DNA of 64,000 nt, taken from contig NC_053201.1 in NCBI RefSeq assembly GCF_905163445.1, positions 14,642,001 to 14,706,000 of the forward strand. Reading direction: 5' to 3'. The translations under genes were made by a program, and so were the position numbers. Shown here piece after piece: positions 11,140 to 23,739 of the stretch; within the stretch, counting starts at the first letter, position 1, and each line of letters begins with the position of its first letter. Origin of the DNA: Pararge aegeria. Its lineage: Eukaryota; Arthropoda; Insecta; Lepidoptera; Nymphalidae. The notes beneath the pieces were generated by a model, which saw only the letters and a program-made list of their open reading frames with translations, searched no databases and was not told the DNA's origin.

Positions 11140-12799
11140 TATTTCCTATGAGCTTCAGTAATAAAGAAAATGAGTTTCCCCATCATAGCAGTTTATTTAT
11201 GCCACTGCATTCAACGCGTTGTAAAACACTATTATTGGTAATTACCTAATCTAAATGCTGTCTACTGAACATTAAAGCCGAGTTAATGGTACGAATGATC
11301 ACGATGCTGGTAACATGATCGTAGGAAATTAAATTACGTCTAAACCTACTGCGTTAAGGATGGTTTCCAATTTACGATGGTGTGGCATCATTGCAACAAT
11401 GTGTTTGGAAAAACATCTCAGAAACAGAAGCCTATTCAGATTATTTATAATTACTTAACTTAAAACCCGAATGCGTTAATGAAATTATCTTAAAAGTCTC
11501 TGTTTTAACTAAACTTTAAACATTATCCTCGCAAACAAAATGCGAACTCATTGTTAAATCAAAGCTGAGTATTATTATAACGGAAAGAATTGCTGTTAAT
11601 AAGAGCTCCTGCAAATCAAAAACCCCCACATATAACCAGGAGTATATACTAGTTGTTCGAGTCTCTTAGGAAAGTAATCATCTTTCCCACCTGACTGACT
11701 ACTGACTTTATCAGTTATTTTGTGACTCCGAATGTGATATTCGTAGTCTAAGATGTACATTTTAACTTTTGGAGTTTGATTTCTTGTGTAAAATTCAAAA
11801 TTGATTATAATTTTTTAAGACTAATGTAGTTTATCATTCAGATCTCATTCTCGCAATCATTTTAAAATCATGTCTTCAGTCTTCCTCCCTTTTTATCTCT
11901 GCAGTCAATTGTGCCGGAAAGCGTCTCTCACTACGCTTTATCGTCCACGGTCCTCCACCTTAGGACTTTCGTATTTCAACGGCTATTGCACTTACTACAA
12001 GCATAGCCTGCTAGTTCCCTTTGCAAATAGTTGATGGCTTGAACTTTGGTCCTTCCGCAGATCTCTTTGTTTCGAATTGGGTCTTTCAGGAAAACTCCCC
12101 ACGCCCCTCAGAGAAGCTAAATGATTTTATTTAAATATGATTTTAGAATACAAAATTTTCTTTAATCTACAAGTTATTTACAATGTAGAGTTCCAAACAA
12201 GTGAATTCTTTGACAAATAGCTTCCAAGCCCGCATGCTAGTTACCATCGCGTCGATAAATGTAGCTCACATTTCACAAAGTCTAGTTCGCACCTCGACCA
12301 CTTCACCATTGATGGCCGCAGATTAGTCATGATAACGGCGGCACCACGTACCAGATGTAATTAGCGTAACTAGCTGCAACTGATGGCTGATGTGGGTCAG
12401 GCTTAACGAGATATCTAGTTATTAGTATCACGAAGTCGACGAAATTAATCCTCAGTTGTATCATTTGCTGGCCAATTAAGCAATGTGTAATCAGCTAACG
12501 AGTATGCCATTGAAGATCCGTTGGTTCTTTTGAGTTGTTCTTAGCCGTGATGTGAAGAATACAAAAATAAAGATATGTTTGTGTGTATGACACTCACATA
12601 CCATCCTAACCTCGATTAGTCGCGCTGTCAGCAGCGACCCACAAACCTATTGGAGAAGACCTGGATTCACTGACGTCAATCACGTAGAAATGCAGAACCA
12701 CCACTATTTGATCTAAAATCGATTGGTTTTCACACAATTATTAGTTATAGTTTTAATTTCCACCGACAAAAAAATGTAGGAAGCTCTCAACTCAGCTGT
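11140..12799. other. Spacer, nothing recognised
   Basis: About 1.7 kb of mixed AT-rich sequence without open frames, repeat family words or notable structure. Confidence 0.5.
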
Positions 12800-13480
12800 G
12801 TTTTTTTTTGTATTTTAATGACCATATTTTTGTATGGCACTTCATACCTCAGAGGTGGTCCCATTTTCATTTGGTTAAGATTTATTGGAGGGATCCTGCA
12901 GAAATCGTGGGACATCTTTAAATATTATAGGCACACCTACAGCAATTTGAGCACACATTTTAAAGGAATTTTGTCCATCTCTTTTGAAAAGCACCATATT
13001 GTCAGGATGATGAAGACCATGGATGGCCCACCGGAACGATACAATAATTAGTATAACAGATCGCGCTTGGATTATGGTATATGGCTGCTAATCAATTTAT
13101 GCTCGTCAAAATAAACAGCTGATAAATAAATAAATAAAAATAGTTTATTTCGGTATGAAACAAAGTGGCATCAATATATCGCTGAAGCCTTCTTTTAAGA
13201 GTAGTATTACTACCCCTGTGTCAGAAGACTCCGCTCTTCCATTACAATTAAAATAAACTTAACAAAATACATTAAAATGAAGGTAGGTAAACAAACAAAA
13301 TAAGAGATACAATGCTGATGGTGAAGTGGTGGGAGAACTCCTCAATTATTAACACCTTGGCCTCGGCAAAAGCAATATCTTGTAAAGGGATATGATTAGT
13401 TGACATTTGGCTATTTTTACTTAGATAGTTGCACAACCACCCACTAAAACGTGTTAAAAAAATAGTTGACCTAGAAACCC
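12800..13480 (+). mobile_element. Interspersed repeat family D, copy 1, interrupted
   Basis: Aligns by eye with 15360-15660: shared words include 'ggattatggtatat', 'caatttatgctcgtca', 'gaactcctcaa' and 'tagttgacatt'. It is split by a 190-bp insertion at 13124-13313. Element class unknown. Confidence 0.65.
13124..13313 (-). mobile_element. 5'-truncated retroelement nested in family D, with target-site duplication
   Basis: The family D copy is interrupted between 'aaacagctgat' and 'gctgatggtga'. GCTGAT occurs at both junctions (13118-13123 and 13314-13319). The insert begins with taaataaataaata on +, a (TTTA)n tail in reverse, so it is a truncated retrocopy on the minus strand. Confidence 0.75.
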
Positions 13481-13679
13481 AACTTTGTTAATAAAACAAT
13501 TGAAAATCTGTGCTATAATGCAAGAAATATAAATTTTGTTGGCCTATTAAAGTGGTGCTGACTTTTCGGTCGATAAGCGTAAATTTCTTGTATAAAAAAT
13601 ATTCTTTAAAAAAACAAACATGCTTTGCTTATCGGTAACATTCTGCAAACAAACTTCTTCGAATATAAGTTGTGCACAT

Positions 13680-14117
13680 AATCCCTACTAATATTATAAA
13701 TGTGAATGTAAGTTTGTTTGTTACGCTTTCAAGCGAAAACTACTAAACCGATCTTCATGAATCTTTTTATACATATTCTTGAAGGTATTAGAAATAATAA
13801 AGGATACTTTTTATCCTGACATTAAGCTCGGTTCCTTTGGGAGAGGGGATGAAAGTGTTTAACGATTTTACGCCATAACTCCGACAAATTATAACCGATT
13901 TAAATAATTATTTTTGTACTTTAGAGGTTATAATATGCGTTTAATTTTGCCCAAACTGTGGTTGGAGATAGAGGACAGAACTCCTCAGCGGACAGCAGCA
14001 AACCCCTCATTTAAGGCGTAGCAATACTGAATACTTAAATTTTTTTTAGAACTACGACTAAATGCCACATCAATAAACAAAATCAAACGCAGGCGAAGTC
14101 GCGGGCAACAGCTAGCA
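13680..14117 (+). mobile_element. Helitron-like non-autonomous element
   Basis: Begins with 'tccctactaatattataaat', has the internal words 'accgatcttcatgaat' and 'ctttttatcc', and ends 'gaagtcgcgggcaacagcta' followed by g. This start and the CTAG-type end are typical of lepidopteran non-autonomous Helitrons. No transposase or helicase coding. Confidence 0.7.
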
Positions 14118-14147
14118 ACCATTAATATTGTAATAATATTAATGGTT
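14117..14147. repeat. Perfect 13-bp-arm hairpin at a Helitron-like end
   Basis: aaccattaatatt / aatattaatggtt with a 5-base loop, directly abutting the end of the element at 13680-14117. It is outside the usual 3' hairpin position of a Helitron (inside the end). Confidence 0.85.
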
Positions 14148-15359
14148 TCATGATTAAAAGTTTCGTTATAAATCTTTGTCATTGATCGACCACTGAGACA
14201 CGATTGCAATAGCAGTCTCGGAGCCGAGACTAAAGAGAATTCAGAAATTATTATTTTCCCTGTAGAGGTGCAGACCCGGGGCCTCACCACTAAAGTACAG
14301 GCTTCACCGCTGTGCCAAAAACGTCGTCTACGCTGTTACAAGCAGTTCTGCTTTCACAGCTATTCACAGATATTCAATAAATCCAATATCCTTTAGATAT
14401 AAGCTTTTTTTTATTTATTTCTTACAATTATGAATCTTGAGGGAATCTTAAAGTAGGTCAGATTTTGTAATGGCATAGTAATTTAAGGACAAACAACCTA
14501 TTTTAACGAACGATTAACGGCTTATCCTTATTAAAGATTATTACCCTGTAAGTAGATACCTTATCACTGGCTTCCGTGTCGAAATATCCCTCATCCTCAA
14601 TATGATATCATGCTGTAGTTTGTGTGCATTTACGTCTTACCGATATTTCAGTGTCCTTCGGTTCCAACAACGAAGTTATAACATTATTAAGGATTTATAT
14701 TTACATATCGGTATCAATGTGAAAGTGTGTATGTTTGTCCTACCAATCAACTTGATATTTGGCATAGAGTTAGTTGAAATATACTCACTTTTGAATTACA
14801 AGATTATCTCTTAGATTTTGTTTGTTGAGTCTAATATGCCTATAGCATAGCATATCGTTTGCATGATTCATGGTGTTTAATTTGTACCTATCTTACGCGG
14901 CGTTCAAGATCGCCTCCAGCGTGTATTAAGTATACTATACATTTATTTCCAAATAAACTTTCATTCATTTCATTATTTTGATTAAAACTCGAAAGCACGG
15001 AACTAAATCTTACATATGCTGTTTCAAGCAACTAAGCTTCGTGGTTAAATCACTCGTGCTGTAATGCCGCTAGTATCTCACGCGGCTGCGGCCGAGAAAT
15101 ACCGATGGCTTAGGGCCGAGACACTGGCGTAGTGCCAGCTTGCCATGTAGCCGAGCAGCTGATTCTTTTCTGGGCTTTTCGCGTTTGATGGGCTGCCGTA
15201 CTGGTGGGAACGAATTGTTTTACATATTACAATATCGGTAGTTTAATTTTCGTCCATTCACAAATGCTCGTAATTCGTTAGCTGAATCGCTACGAATTCC
15301 GCATCCACTATGTGTGATGTACTATTTACAAAGAAGGAGGAGGTTCTCAAGTCCTCAGA
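14148..15359. other. Spacer with a retroelement-type tail
   Basis: At 14890-14985 'aataaactttcattcatttc' marks the 3' tail of a non-LTR element with little body left. The rest is AT-rich or CpG-containing sequence without recognised features. Confidence 0.45.
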
Positions 15360-15660
15360 TAGCTATTTGAGTATTTTTTTAGAAAAGCACAATTTTGTCA
15401 AGTATAACTGATGATGCAAACCACGGACGGACACACAATGATAGTTATTACACTGCTTGCGTTTCGATTATGGTATATAGTAGCTAAGCAATTTATGCTC
15501 GTCACAATAAAGGAGTTGATGATATAGTGCCGAGCGAACTCCTCAAGCATTAGAGCCCCGGCTTTAGGAAGAGCAATATTTAGCAAAAGGTTATGAGTAG
15601 TTGACATTCTGCTATTATTACTCAGATATTATTGCAAACCTACCCATTAAAAAGAGGGAA
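15360..15660 (+). mobile_element. Interspersed repeat family D, copy 2, uninterrupted
   Basis: Shows the pre-insertion arrangement of copy 1: 'caatttatgctcgtca' then 'aggagttgatgatat' then 'gaactcctcaagc' without the 190-bp insert. Useful as the empty-site reference. Confidence 0.65.
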
Positions 15661-15835
15661 AAAAAAACAAAACAAAAATAACAAGAAATAAATGTTTTCT
15701 ACAACATTTTTAAGTCGGTGCCAAGTCAAAAGTAGATTGTTACTGGTACTTTCCTTGTTTATAATATATTAAAAAGAATACGAAATATTTGTTCTATACA
15801 TACCTTTCTTATTATCAGAAATGCAGATTTCGTTC

Positions 15836-15997
15836 CGATGTTTTCCTTCACTGTTGAAGCAAGTAAATTTTTTAATTCGTTTAAACGCACATAACTTCAC
15901 ACACACAGAAAAGTCAGAGGTGCGTGCTGGGATTCGTGGTCGGCCAATGAGAGAGAAGTCGAAGTCCTACCCACTGGGCTATAATCGCATTAATAAT
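15836..15997 (-). mobile_element. SINE family A fragment
   Basis: 'gatgttttccttcactgttg', 'aaacgcacataactt' and the head words 'gaagtcgaagtcctaccc' in family A order, reverse orientation. The tail half is missing. Confidence 0.8.
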
Positions 15998-15999
15998 GA

Positions 16000-16490
16000 A
16001 AGAACACAATAGAAAGCCCTCTATGAATAGCCAACTAATGAAGTAGCTATATTAAGGCAGAGTGTAGCTATCACAGTAACGTCCTGCAATGGCCGAGCTC
16101 ATCACCATTTAGATAGCCGGCGTCGTTAGGGTATCTTGGTCGAGAGGCGCGGCTCAACCAGCCGTAATGTATGGCAGGGTGTCAGCTACCAAGTGTGAGA
16201 ACGTGCCCGATACCGTAAGCCTTTACATATTCACGCTGTTGAACCCGCGGTAATCTTATCGGCGGGGTGTACTACTGATCGGTTACAGTTAAAGGTTTAA
16301 GTTGTAAAGAAGCTGTAATTAACTGAATGCGATTGGCTTTTTTAACCGTACTCACTTGGGGGCTTACTATCATCGCTTAAAGCAGTATTACTTTAATATT
16401 GCTAACGTTTAGTAATAAAATGAGAGGAATTTAAAAACACTGGTTCTTCCGATAGAAGTAAGGCCCCAGGTCTTTTACATTGGCAAATGA
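16000..16490. other. Single-copy CpG-containing spacer
   Basis: 16070-16290 is GC-richer than its surroundings and matches no repeat in the window. No gene. Confidence 0.35.
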
Positions 16491-16497
16491 AGTACAT

Positions 16498-16580
16498 ACT
16501 CCGTACCGTCTAGTTGGTTAGCATCTCCGACGACGGATCACGAGCTCGAATTCGGGTCGGGCTGAGAATTAGTGAGTATT
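16498..16580 (+). repeat. tRNA-like SINE head
   Basis: Box A-like 'gtctagttggttagcatct' and box B-like 'gctcgaattcgggtc' at tRNA spacing on the plus strand. The T-arm is degraded, so it is not a functional tRNA; the following body is not a family seen elsewhere here. Confidence 0.55.
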
Positions 16581-16699
16581 GGATAATGACTCCGTACATA
16601 TCCAATATTCGTCATGTTCAGATAGTTTCGCGAATCGTCAGGCTTCTTATTGATTATCTTATTAATACCTATTTATTCTATACTTATAATAAAACTGTA

Positions 16700-17130
16700 A
16701 CTGGACGATTGCTGTACATTCAATATATTTTGAAAATTTTGACCGGGGGATGCTTTATATTCGATACTGAGTCCAAAACCGATTTTTATTTGATTTTTTC
16801 GGTCTGTCTGTCTGTCCGGGCATCACGTGCATAACTATTAAGCGGATTTAAATAAAATTTGATATAGTGGTAGCTGATATTCCGGGTCAATATATAAGAT
16901 ACTTTTTATCCCGTTAAACAATAAGTTTCCTCCGGGAAATGAGATATAAATGTATATCAATTTTACCTTATAGCTCCGTTAAATTTTAAAACAGATTTTA
17001 ATAATTCTTTTTTTATTTAAAAGTGCATACTATCAAGCATGTATCGTCTTATTTTAATAAGGATCTGATAAATATTGTCGGAGATAAAGGACATAACTCT
17101 TCATAAATAACAGCAAGTCGCAAGGCATAT
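16700..17130 (+). mobile_element. Helitron-like or related repeat fragment
   Basis: Contains 'tctgtctgtctgtccggg', 'cataactattaagcgg' and 'gatactttttatcccg' in the order seen in lepidopteran Helitron-like repeats. Ends are not visible. A fresh start word (catcctactaatattataaa) follows at 17161 and may belong to another copy. Confidence 0.45.
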
Positions 17131-17239
17131 AGGACAACGAACAAATGCATGTATATATATCATCCTACTAATATTATAAATGCGAAAGTTTGTGAGCATG
17201 GATGTATGGATGTATGTATGCATATATCAACTAAAATAA

Positions 17240-18384
17240 TGACAACTTACTAACTCAGTATACCACGTAAAATAATAGAGGTTACATAGCTAGATGATTA
17301 TGATGTTAGTATCAGATCTGTTTACGCAGACGTAGTCGCGAGGGTCCGCGAAGATATTTGAATGTGTTCATTTATAACTCGAGCAATCACCGGTTGAAAG
17401 AATTTAACAATAGAAGCGGGCGACATTACACCAATTTTAGTGAAAACTTTTTTTCATAGTCGAATAGTACTTGATCATGTTCAGATATCGTCAACCAAGC
17501 AATAAATGTAATTTGATAGTTTTCGTTAAAAATGACTAATTACTGCTAGTAACATCTGCTCAGTAAATTATGGCCTAATTTTAACATTAGTTTCTTATAT
17601 ATCATCCATAAAAAATAATTGTGATAAACGCATCAATGAGTTAAAGAAGATTACAAGAATTTTTAAATGTCTTAAAGGTCTGAGCTGTCGGAAATTTGGC
17701 CTTTAAACTTAGTCGTTCAAAAAAATATAATGCCAGTCTAGTTGCTACCGCATCTTAAGCCAGAGTAACGTAGTGTTTGGATACTCATTGTCTATATACA
17801 ATGAAATAAAAATTCAAACGTAGTGTTTATGTCCTCATTGCTATGAAGTTTGAATTATTTTATCAATTGCTTTTTGGAGTAGTCGAGCAAAATTTTAAAG
17901 TTTGTAACGCAAGCCCGACTTTTTTTAACAACAAACTCTCTACACGGAAAACTTTCAAAAATAGTTTGAAGCAAGTAACATATTGATTCAATTTTTTAAA
18001 GTCGCAAAAGTAAACACTATTGACCTAGGTATAGAAGGCACTTTTTGACGTCTACATGCGAATTTATCATTGCAGTGAAATTATGACGAAACTAAAGAAA
18101 CGTTAAAGGCATTGTGAAATATCTTTACCGTTATTACAACTGAATGTTACAGAAGGTCAAGGGCCCCATCGAATTACGAAGACAATCAAAAACGTTAGAG
18201 TCGCCGATAAGAGACCAGCTCCCAATAATTTATTGCATTATGGCGATGTTTGCATCTAATTACCATCGGTGACACTGACGCTTCTTAGTGAGTCGCTTTG
18301 AGCTTCTTAATGTATGCTTTAAGCAGATGGCCCAAATGATGATGAGTGGAAATCCATCTCTTATAAACAAAGCTCCAGTCCGCG
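17240..18384. other. Spacer with a conserved-looking homeodomain/octamer-like block
   Basis: AT-rich to about 18100. 18110-18300 contains 'gaaggtcaaggg' (nuclear-receptor half-site-like) and 'tttgcatctaattacc' (octamer/homeodomain-like). No gene. Motif matches are by eye only. Confidence 0.3.
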
Positions 18385-18530
18385 GGCCATAAAAGAATAC
18401 GTCCTATAAAGCGCCGCCCTGCGTGGCCCTTAATTATACCGCCATTCAGACCGGAACACAACAATGCTGCTTGGCGGTAGAAATAAGCATTAAGTTAGTT
18501 ACTTCGCTGGACGAGCTCTGTCACGAAACT
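18385..18530 (-). repeat. Interspersed repeat family C, copy 3
   Basis: 'accggaacacaacaatgctg' and 'ggacgagctctgtcac' are the reverse of the family C words at 6-160. Confidence 0.7.
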
Positions 18531-19506
18531 CTACTGCTACTACCGTGGTATGTTACCTACGAGCTGTAGCGTGCACTGCTGTTTGTACAGTCATTAAAAA
18601 AATATTAAGCATGTATGAAGTACACTGAACTAGTGAGAATTTTTTGCAAGACAATAGTTTATTTAATTGTACTTAAGCGTTTGTTTATCACTTTCATATT
18701 TGCATAAAAGTACTGCCTACTAAAGATTCTCAAACTCGCAGTACAATAATGATTGCACCATTTCGTCTTTTTAATGCCCAGGTTAGGCTGCAACACCCCG
18801 TGCTCGCCGATGTCAACGTACCCAGCGTTATTTGGTATACATCCAATGTATTTCTCTTTCATAATATTAAGTAGTAGGTAATTAGGGCCCGCTGACATAA
18901 AAACAAAAGATACACAGCCGTTATTCTTAAAGTAATTTGTACTTACTAATGATGAATAAAAATGGCGTTAATCTTTTAGTTTAACCCTTCTAGATTGAAA
19001 CCCTATTTCATGTGCTTGTTCACGAGATACGACGCGAAACTAACGGATGTACGCGAGTCAGATGCTATAACGTGTATAAGTGGTCGAAATGCGTAGATGG
19101 TGGTTGTCGTATCTTCTCATCTTGGTGAATTATCTTCGCATATACCGTCTATGTGTGGTATATAGCGACATAGCATTGGGGCCCTGACTGCACCTGGCGT
19201 CAAAGCAACGGTACCCGGGCGCGGGATGTGACGCAGGCTGTATGTAACGCGATCCCGCGGAACACTGTGTCGGTGTGTCACCGATGCACACTCGGGGAGA
19301 CAAGTTCTTTGTTTATTACGGTTTTTCACAAATCCCTTGCGAACCGTCTGTTTTGCTGGGATAAAAAGTGGCCAACTAAACTAGACTATATGACAAAAAT
19401 CTAGTTGATAGGTTGCTTAGTTAGAGCATTAATAAAGGAGAAACAAACAAATAAAAGAACACATTTTCGCTTTTGTAATTTGATCCTGAATTGACCCTGC
19501 TGGAAT
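18531..19506. other. Spacer, nothing recognised
   Basis: No supported gene or repeat. A minus-strand open frame at 18659-18898 has no recognisable protein, splice context or repeat similarity. Confidence 0.45.
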
Positions 19507-19602
19507 TCACCATCATCGACCCATTACCGGGCCACTGAAGGGCACGGGTCTCCTCTCAATATGAGATAGGTTTAAGTCGTAGTTCATGCTGACCAAGCTG
19601 CA
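19507..19602 (-). mobile_element. SINE family A, tail fragment
   Basis: 'catcatcgacccattaccgg', 'gggcacgggtctcctctcaa' match the GAT tail and adjoining body of family A; the head is absent. Confidence 0.75.
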
Positions 19603-20124
19603 GCCAGTTACCAACAAAGACGCGCTATAGGGCCCGTAGGTAAATAGCAACGGCTGTAGAAAAAAAAACGCACGATAGAAGTGAAAACCGCTAACGACAC
19701 ACACTAACCTCACTATGTAAACTATTGGATAGAAACAGGTTATTTTGCAGAATTTAATGAAATATTATGAAAATTAAGCTTAATTTGCCGAGTTCACCCG
19801 ATCGAGCCTTTCATCTCAGAGCGTGTCGTTTAAGCCTTATTTACCACTTAATACCACGGATATATTCTTCTGGTGCGGTGCGCCAGAAGTTTCACTTTAA
19901 AACCAAAAGATAGACAGAAGTTATTCTGAAAGTGCTTTTAATAACTTACTCTGGTCTAGTGGGAGGCCTCGGCCGTTGCTGGCTACCGCCAAGCCATTAG
20001 AATTCCGATTCGACTAAGGGGTTTGTGTTTAATATAACTGCTATACCTCTAACAAGTTAATACCCGTTACCATGCTTGAACAATACAACTGAGGTTGCGA
20101 TTAAGGCTAACTTGTAGTGAAATA

Positions 20125-20615
20125 AAAAATTAAAAAACAGGCCAAGTGCGAGTCGGACTCGCGCACGAACAGTTCCGTACCATAAAAACGGCAAAAAACA
20201 CGCGTTTTTTGCCGCTTAAATATTTGTTTTATTTAATTTAAATATGTATATATTTTTAAAGAGAATATATAATTAGCAAGCGTCTATCTCTTATCACTCC
20301 CAATATCAAGCAAAAACGAGCAAAAAAAAAACTTATTCCTTCACATTTGTTGTCCCCGTAAATTTTTATTGCCGATTCTGGATTTTTTTAGTATTTGTTG
20401 TTATAGCGCAACAGAAATACATCGTATGTGATAATTTCAACGGTCTAAGTATCTCGGTTCATGAGATGCGGCCTGGTGACAGACGGACACACATCCAGTA
20501 GACCGACGGACAGCAGGTTATTATTAATGAAGTCCCGTTGCAACCTATGGCTACGTGCCTAAAATAAAAAGTAATATTGTCGTGAACTACCCTTTGGGTA
20601 CCTAAAATAAAAAAA
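20125..20615 (+). mobile_element. Widespread lepidopteran repeat with 'ggccaagtgcgagtcgg' start
   Basis: Starts 'ggccaagtgcgagtcggact', then 'ttccgtaccataaaaacggc', later 'ggttcatgagatgcggcctg', 'gtgacagacggacacac' and 'ctttgggtacc'. This word order is a common lepidopteran interspersed repeat. Non-coding; class uncertain. Confidence 0.65.
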
Positions 20616-20974
20616 ATGTGTAAGTAATGTTCTCAACTACCAATGTTCAACAAATAAGCATGAGAGAAGTACCGTCCGACTGTACGCAGCCACTCGTATC
20701 TAGACTTTCTCTGTAACCCAAGGAGTAGCGATTTCACGTCAGTGTCACAGTGAGTTACTCCGCGCCTGCGCACTGCCCACCGCGTCGTGTCGCTGCATCG
20801 AACTTACTTATCCCTTTCCTATACATAAAACCTTTGTTTCATTGATCTATGATTACCGAGAAACGATCAAAACATGAAAATGTTAGTTTGCCCCCATGTA
20901 CTAGTGACGTCACCTGTCGATCGATTGTCGGCGAACTTTTGGCGAGCGTAAAGCTTTCTGATTGGCTAATTCAA

Positions 20975-21090
20975 CCAAAAGCAACAATTATCAAAATTAA
21001 GCTTAATTTGCTATACTCCGCGAAAAGCAGGAGAATCTGTGTGGTGTAATTTATAATTTCTTCAATCCTTATACTCCACACCAAACCATG
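20975..21090 (-). mobile_element. MITE family G, partial copy
   Basis: 'gcttaatttgctatactccg', then 'gcaggagaatctgtgtgg' and 'aatttataatttcttcaatc', the reverse complement of the right half of the element at 37851-38109. Confidence 0.75.
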
Positions 21091-22451
21091 ATAAATCCAT
21101 GATAATACATCATGGATTTCCGCAAAGTAACGCCTGCTTCTATCCAATATTTAAAAGCAACAATTGCGATAGGCACTTGTATAACAACTTAACTTAATTT
21201 TAAATTTGTATTTTACTAACCATTTATGATCCAAGTCGGTCGAAATAAATGAATTTAATTTTTTTAAATTTAATAATTTTGCGAAAGTCAATGTTGTACA
21301 ATAGTATTTAAGCTAAAATTGCGCTATCCTCCGTAAGTCGACTAATTTTATTTGCACACAGTTAGTTGTATACTTTGTATCCCGGGCAAGCAAACGGTTC
21401 CCATGGGATTAGTAAAAACTGTTATAAACGCGGACGAAGAACGCGGGCATCAGCTAGTTGAATCATAATTTGTTAGTAAGCTGAGTTAAATTCCATTGCA
21501 CAATTCTATTAGCAGCAGATTTAGCAGCCGCTGTGTCTAGGGTTAGGTAATATCAGTGGTGCGAAAGGTGAATTTATCCGTTTAGTGGCTGCGTGATTTA
21601 CAACGCGCCCGATATAGATGTCTCATGTCGGCCGCTAAGGGTAGCAGCGGCGGTTATTGATCATTTGACAGTATAATTCGTTGTTTATTGTTGGAACTTA
21701 TTGCTATAACTTCTGCTTGATAATGCAGCTTGGATACTAGCTTTTGCCGGCTTCTTCGCCTGGGCACTTGGTTTTCAATCTAAACGTAGCCTATCTCACT
21801 CCCTGGTAAGAACCGGGAATATGACGGGCGTTGTATGTGATAAAAGCTGAAGCCGACGCACACAAGGTAAATTTTCCTTCAAACCTCCAAATTGGGCCAT
21901 TAACTGAGTCCAGTTAACATTGCCTACCCATCGCAATCGATTATTTTTTGCTGCTACTATCTCTCAAATAAACTCTTCCTAAAGACGAATACGCGGGTAA
22001 AGCTAGTAACAAGTAATTATAAAAAAAACAAGATATGACGGTGTACAGACACACATTGTTTGCTCATAGTTGGAAATGAATACTGAAGCTTTCATATTTT
22101 TGATAAATGATATTTCAAATCAGTCGTATTTGTGATTTGAATGTCTTTTTGGGTCCAAGCGACCTATGTGAAGCTCGACTTTAGCTCTCTGTTCGGTTGA
22201 TCGGAAACCATATTATTGTCTGGGCGGGGTGAAGTTGCTGCGGCCGACAGTGTGACGTGAGCCGAATATCAACTACTTAACTTTTAATTGGCCTTTGGTC
22301 GCCTTGAACAAATCCGTAGAATTTTAAGACCACTCTTAATGCCTTACTTCCAACAATGCGTGTAGCCAGTGACGACTTATGCCTCCGAATCATGGTTGCT
22401 AACTATGGGCTTCATTACAAAACTCAGTCACTCACCTGAGTACAGAAGCGG
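21091..22451. other. Spacer with CpG-rich blocks and Helitron-like end words
   Basis: Helitron-like endings 'gggcatcagctagttg' (21440-21455) and 'cgggtaaagctagtaac' (about 21995-22011) remain without full bodies. CpG-rich unique blocks lie at about 21480-21680 and 22140-22290; the first contains 'ttattgatcatttgacag', a Hox/Meis-like composite by eye. Confidence 0.35.
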
Positions 22452-22705
22452 TGATAAATAAATAAATAAATATACTACGACCATACACACATCGCCATCT
22501 AGCCCCTAAGTAAGCGTAGCTTGTGTTATGGGTACTAAGATAGCTGTTGAATATTTTTACGAATATAATACACATAAATACTTATAATATACAGATAAAC
22601 ACCCAGACAATCATGTTCATTACACAAACATTTTCCAGTTGTGGGAATCGAACCCACGGCCAAGGACTCAGAAAGCAATGTCGCTGCCCATTGCGCCATT
22701 CGGCG
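22452..22705 (-). mobile_element. tRNA-derived SINE family B, copy 2
   Basis: Same order of words as 3600-3857: (taaa)n tail on +, 'cacatcgccatctagcccc', 'cattttccagttgtgggaat', 'gcgctgcccattgcgcca'-like head. Box B 'GGGTTCGATTCCCAC' is intact. Confidence 0.85.
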
Positions 22706-22960
22706 TCAAGTGATAGCCGAGTGATTAGGGCTTCGGCCTCCTTTTCGGTGGGACCAAGTTCGCTCGTGCTATTAAATATCACTTGAAAACATATCGAGAA
22801 GATCTGCACGCCTCAGAGTTCTCCATAACGTTCTCAACAGTGTGTGAAGTCTACCAATCCGCACTTGACCTGCATGGTAGACTACGGTACACCCTTCTCA
22901 TTCTGTGAGGAGACCCGTGCGGTGTAGTGGGCTGGTGATGGATTGATAATGCTGATGATG
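22706..22960 (+). mobile_element. SINE family A, forward, internally deleted
   Basis: Head 'gtgatagccgagtgattagg', then 'ttctccataacgttctcaac', 'gtctaccaatccgcacttga' and 'tctgtgaggagacccgtgc'. The central body between head and 'cctcagagttctcc' is mostly missing. It abuts the head of family B copy 2. Confidence 0.8.
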
Positions 22961-23739
22961 AGTGTCTCTACGTCATCAGGTTATAGATGAGGACACTCGT
23001 TGAAGAGCCACAGATAATTATATTGGTCCCGATTTCTAAAGTGGAAGTAGCAATAAGCGAGACACATAGCTCAGATAACGGATGGACGTTAGGGCTCAAG
23101 GTGGTCACGCACCGAAAAATGCAGAGTTGTTAGACTCGTCATAGGTGGCCAGACGGCTCCAAACGAATTGCAAGTAGTGGACACAGGTGGTACAAGACTG
23201 CTAGGTATTTGAAAGTTCGTACAAAACTTACCCCTCCCTATCTCATCGGAAGTCTATTGATTGAAATCATAACAATTAGGTTTTATTAACGGGTGTGCAG
23301 TTTATTTATGAAGCTATTTTTAAATACCTTAAGTACCTAAACTAACGAATTTAGCGTACCGGTACGGTTCCGTGTAACGTGTAGAGGCGCGAGACCTCCC
23401 GTCGACTCGCAACACTCGGCGCGGCCGAAAGCGAAACAAAAGCAATTCGAGACAACAGAAACACGATATACGGAACACTGTTCCGCGTTCGCCACCGAAA
23501 TAGTTATCGGAAGAAACTAGGGTTGACACTTGTAGTGATAACGCCTGGTGGAAAGATTACTAATCCATCGTACCACTCGGAATCAATCGATTTCAATAGG
23601 GTTTATGGTTTACATTATAAATTTTGGAGAGATTCCGTTTTATGACTTGATTAATTTCTTTACATGAGAAGGGAGGAAAGAAAAACCAAAGAGCGACACA
23701 TTGTTAGAGCATTTGCCTGGTTGTAACTTCTGCTCGGCT
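22961..23739. other. Spacer with a CpG-rich segment
   Basis: 23330-23480 is GC- and CpG-rich (cggcgcggccgaaagcg). It has no supported coding frame. It could be a degraded mobile element or a promoter. Confidence 0.3.

Noticed and set aside
18659..18898. 79-residue minus-strand frame
   Set aside because: No recognisable protein, no splice context, no repeat similarity; length within chance for this composition.
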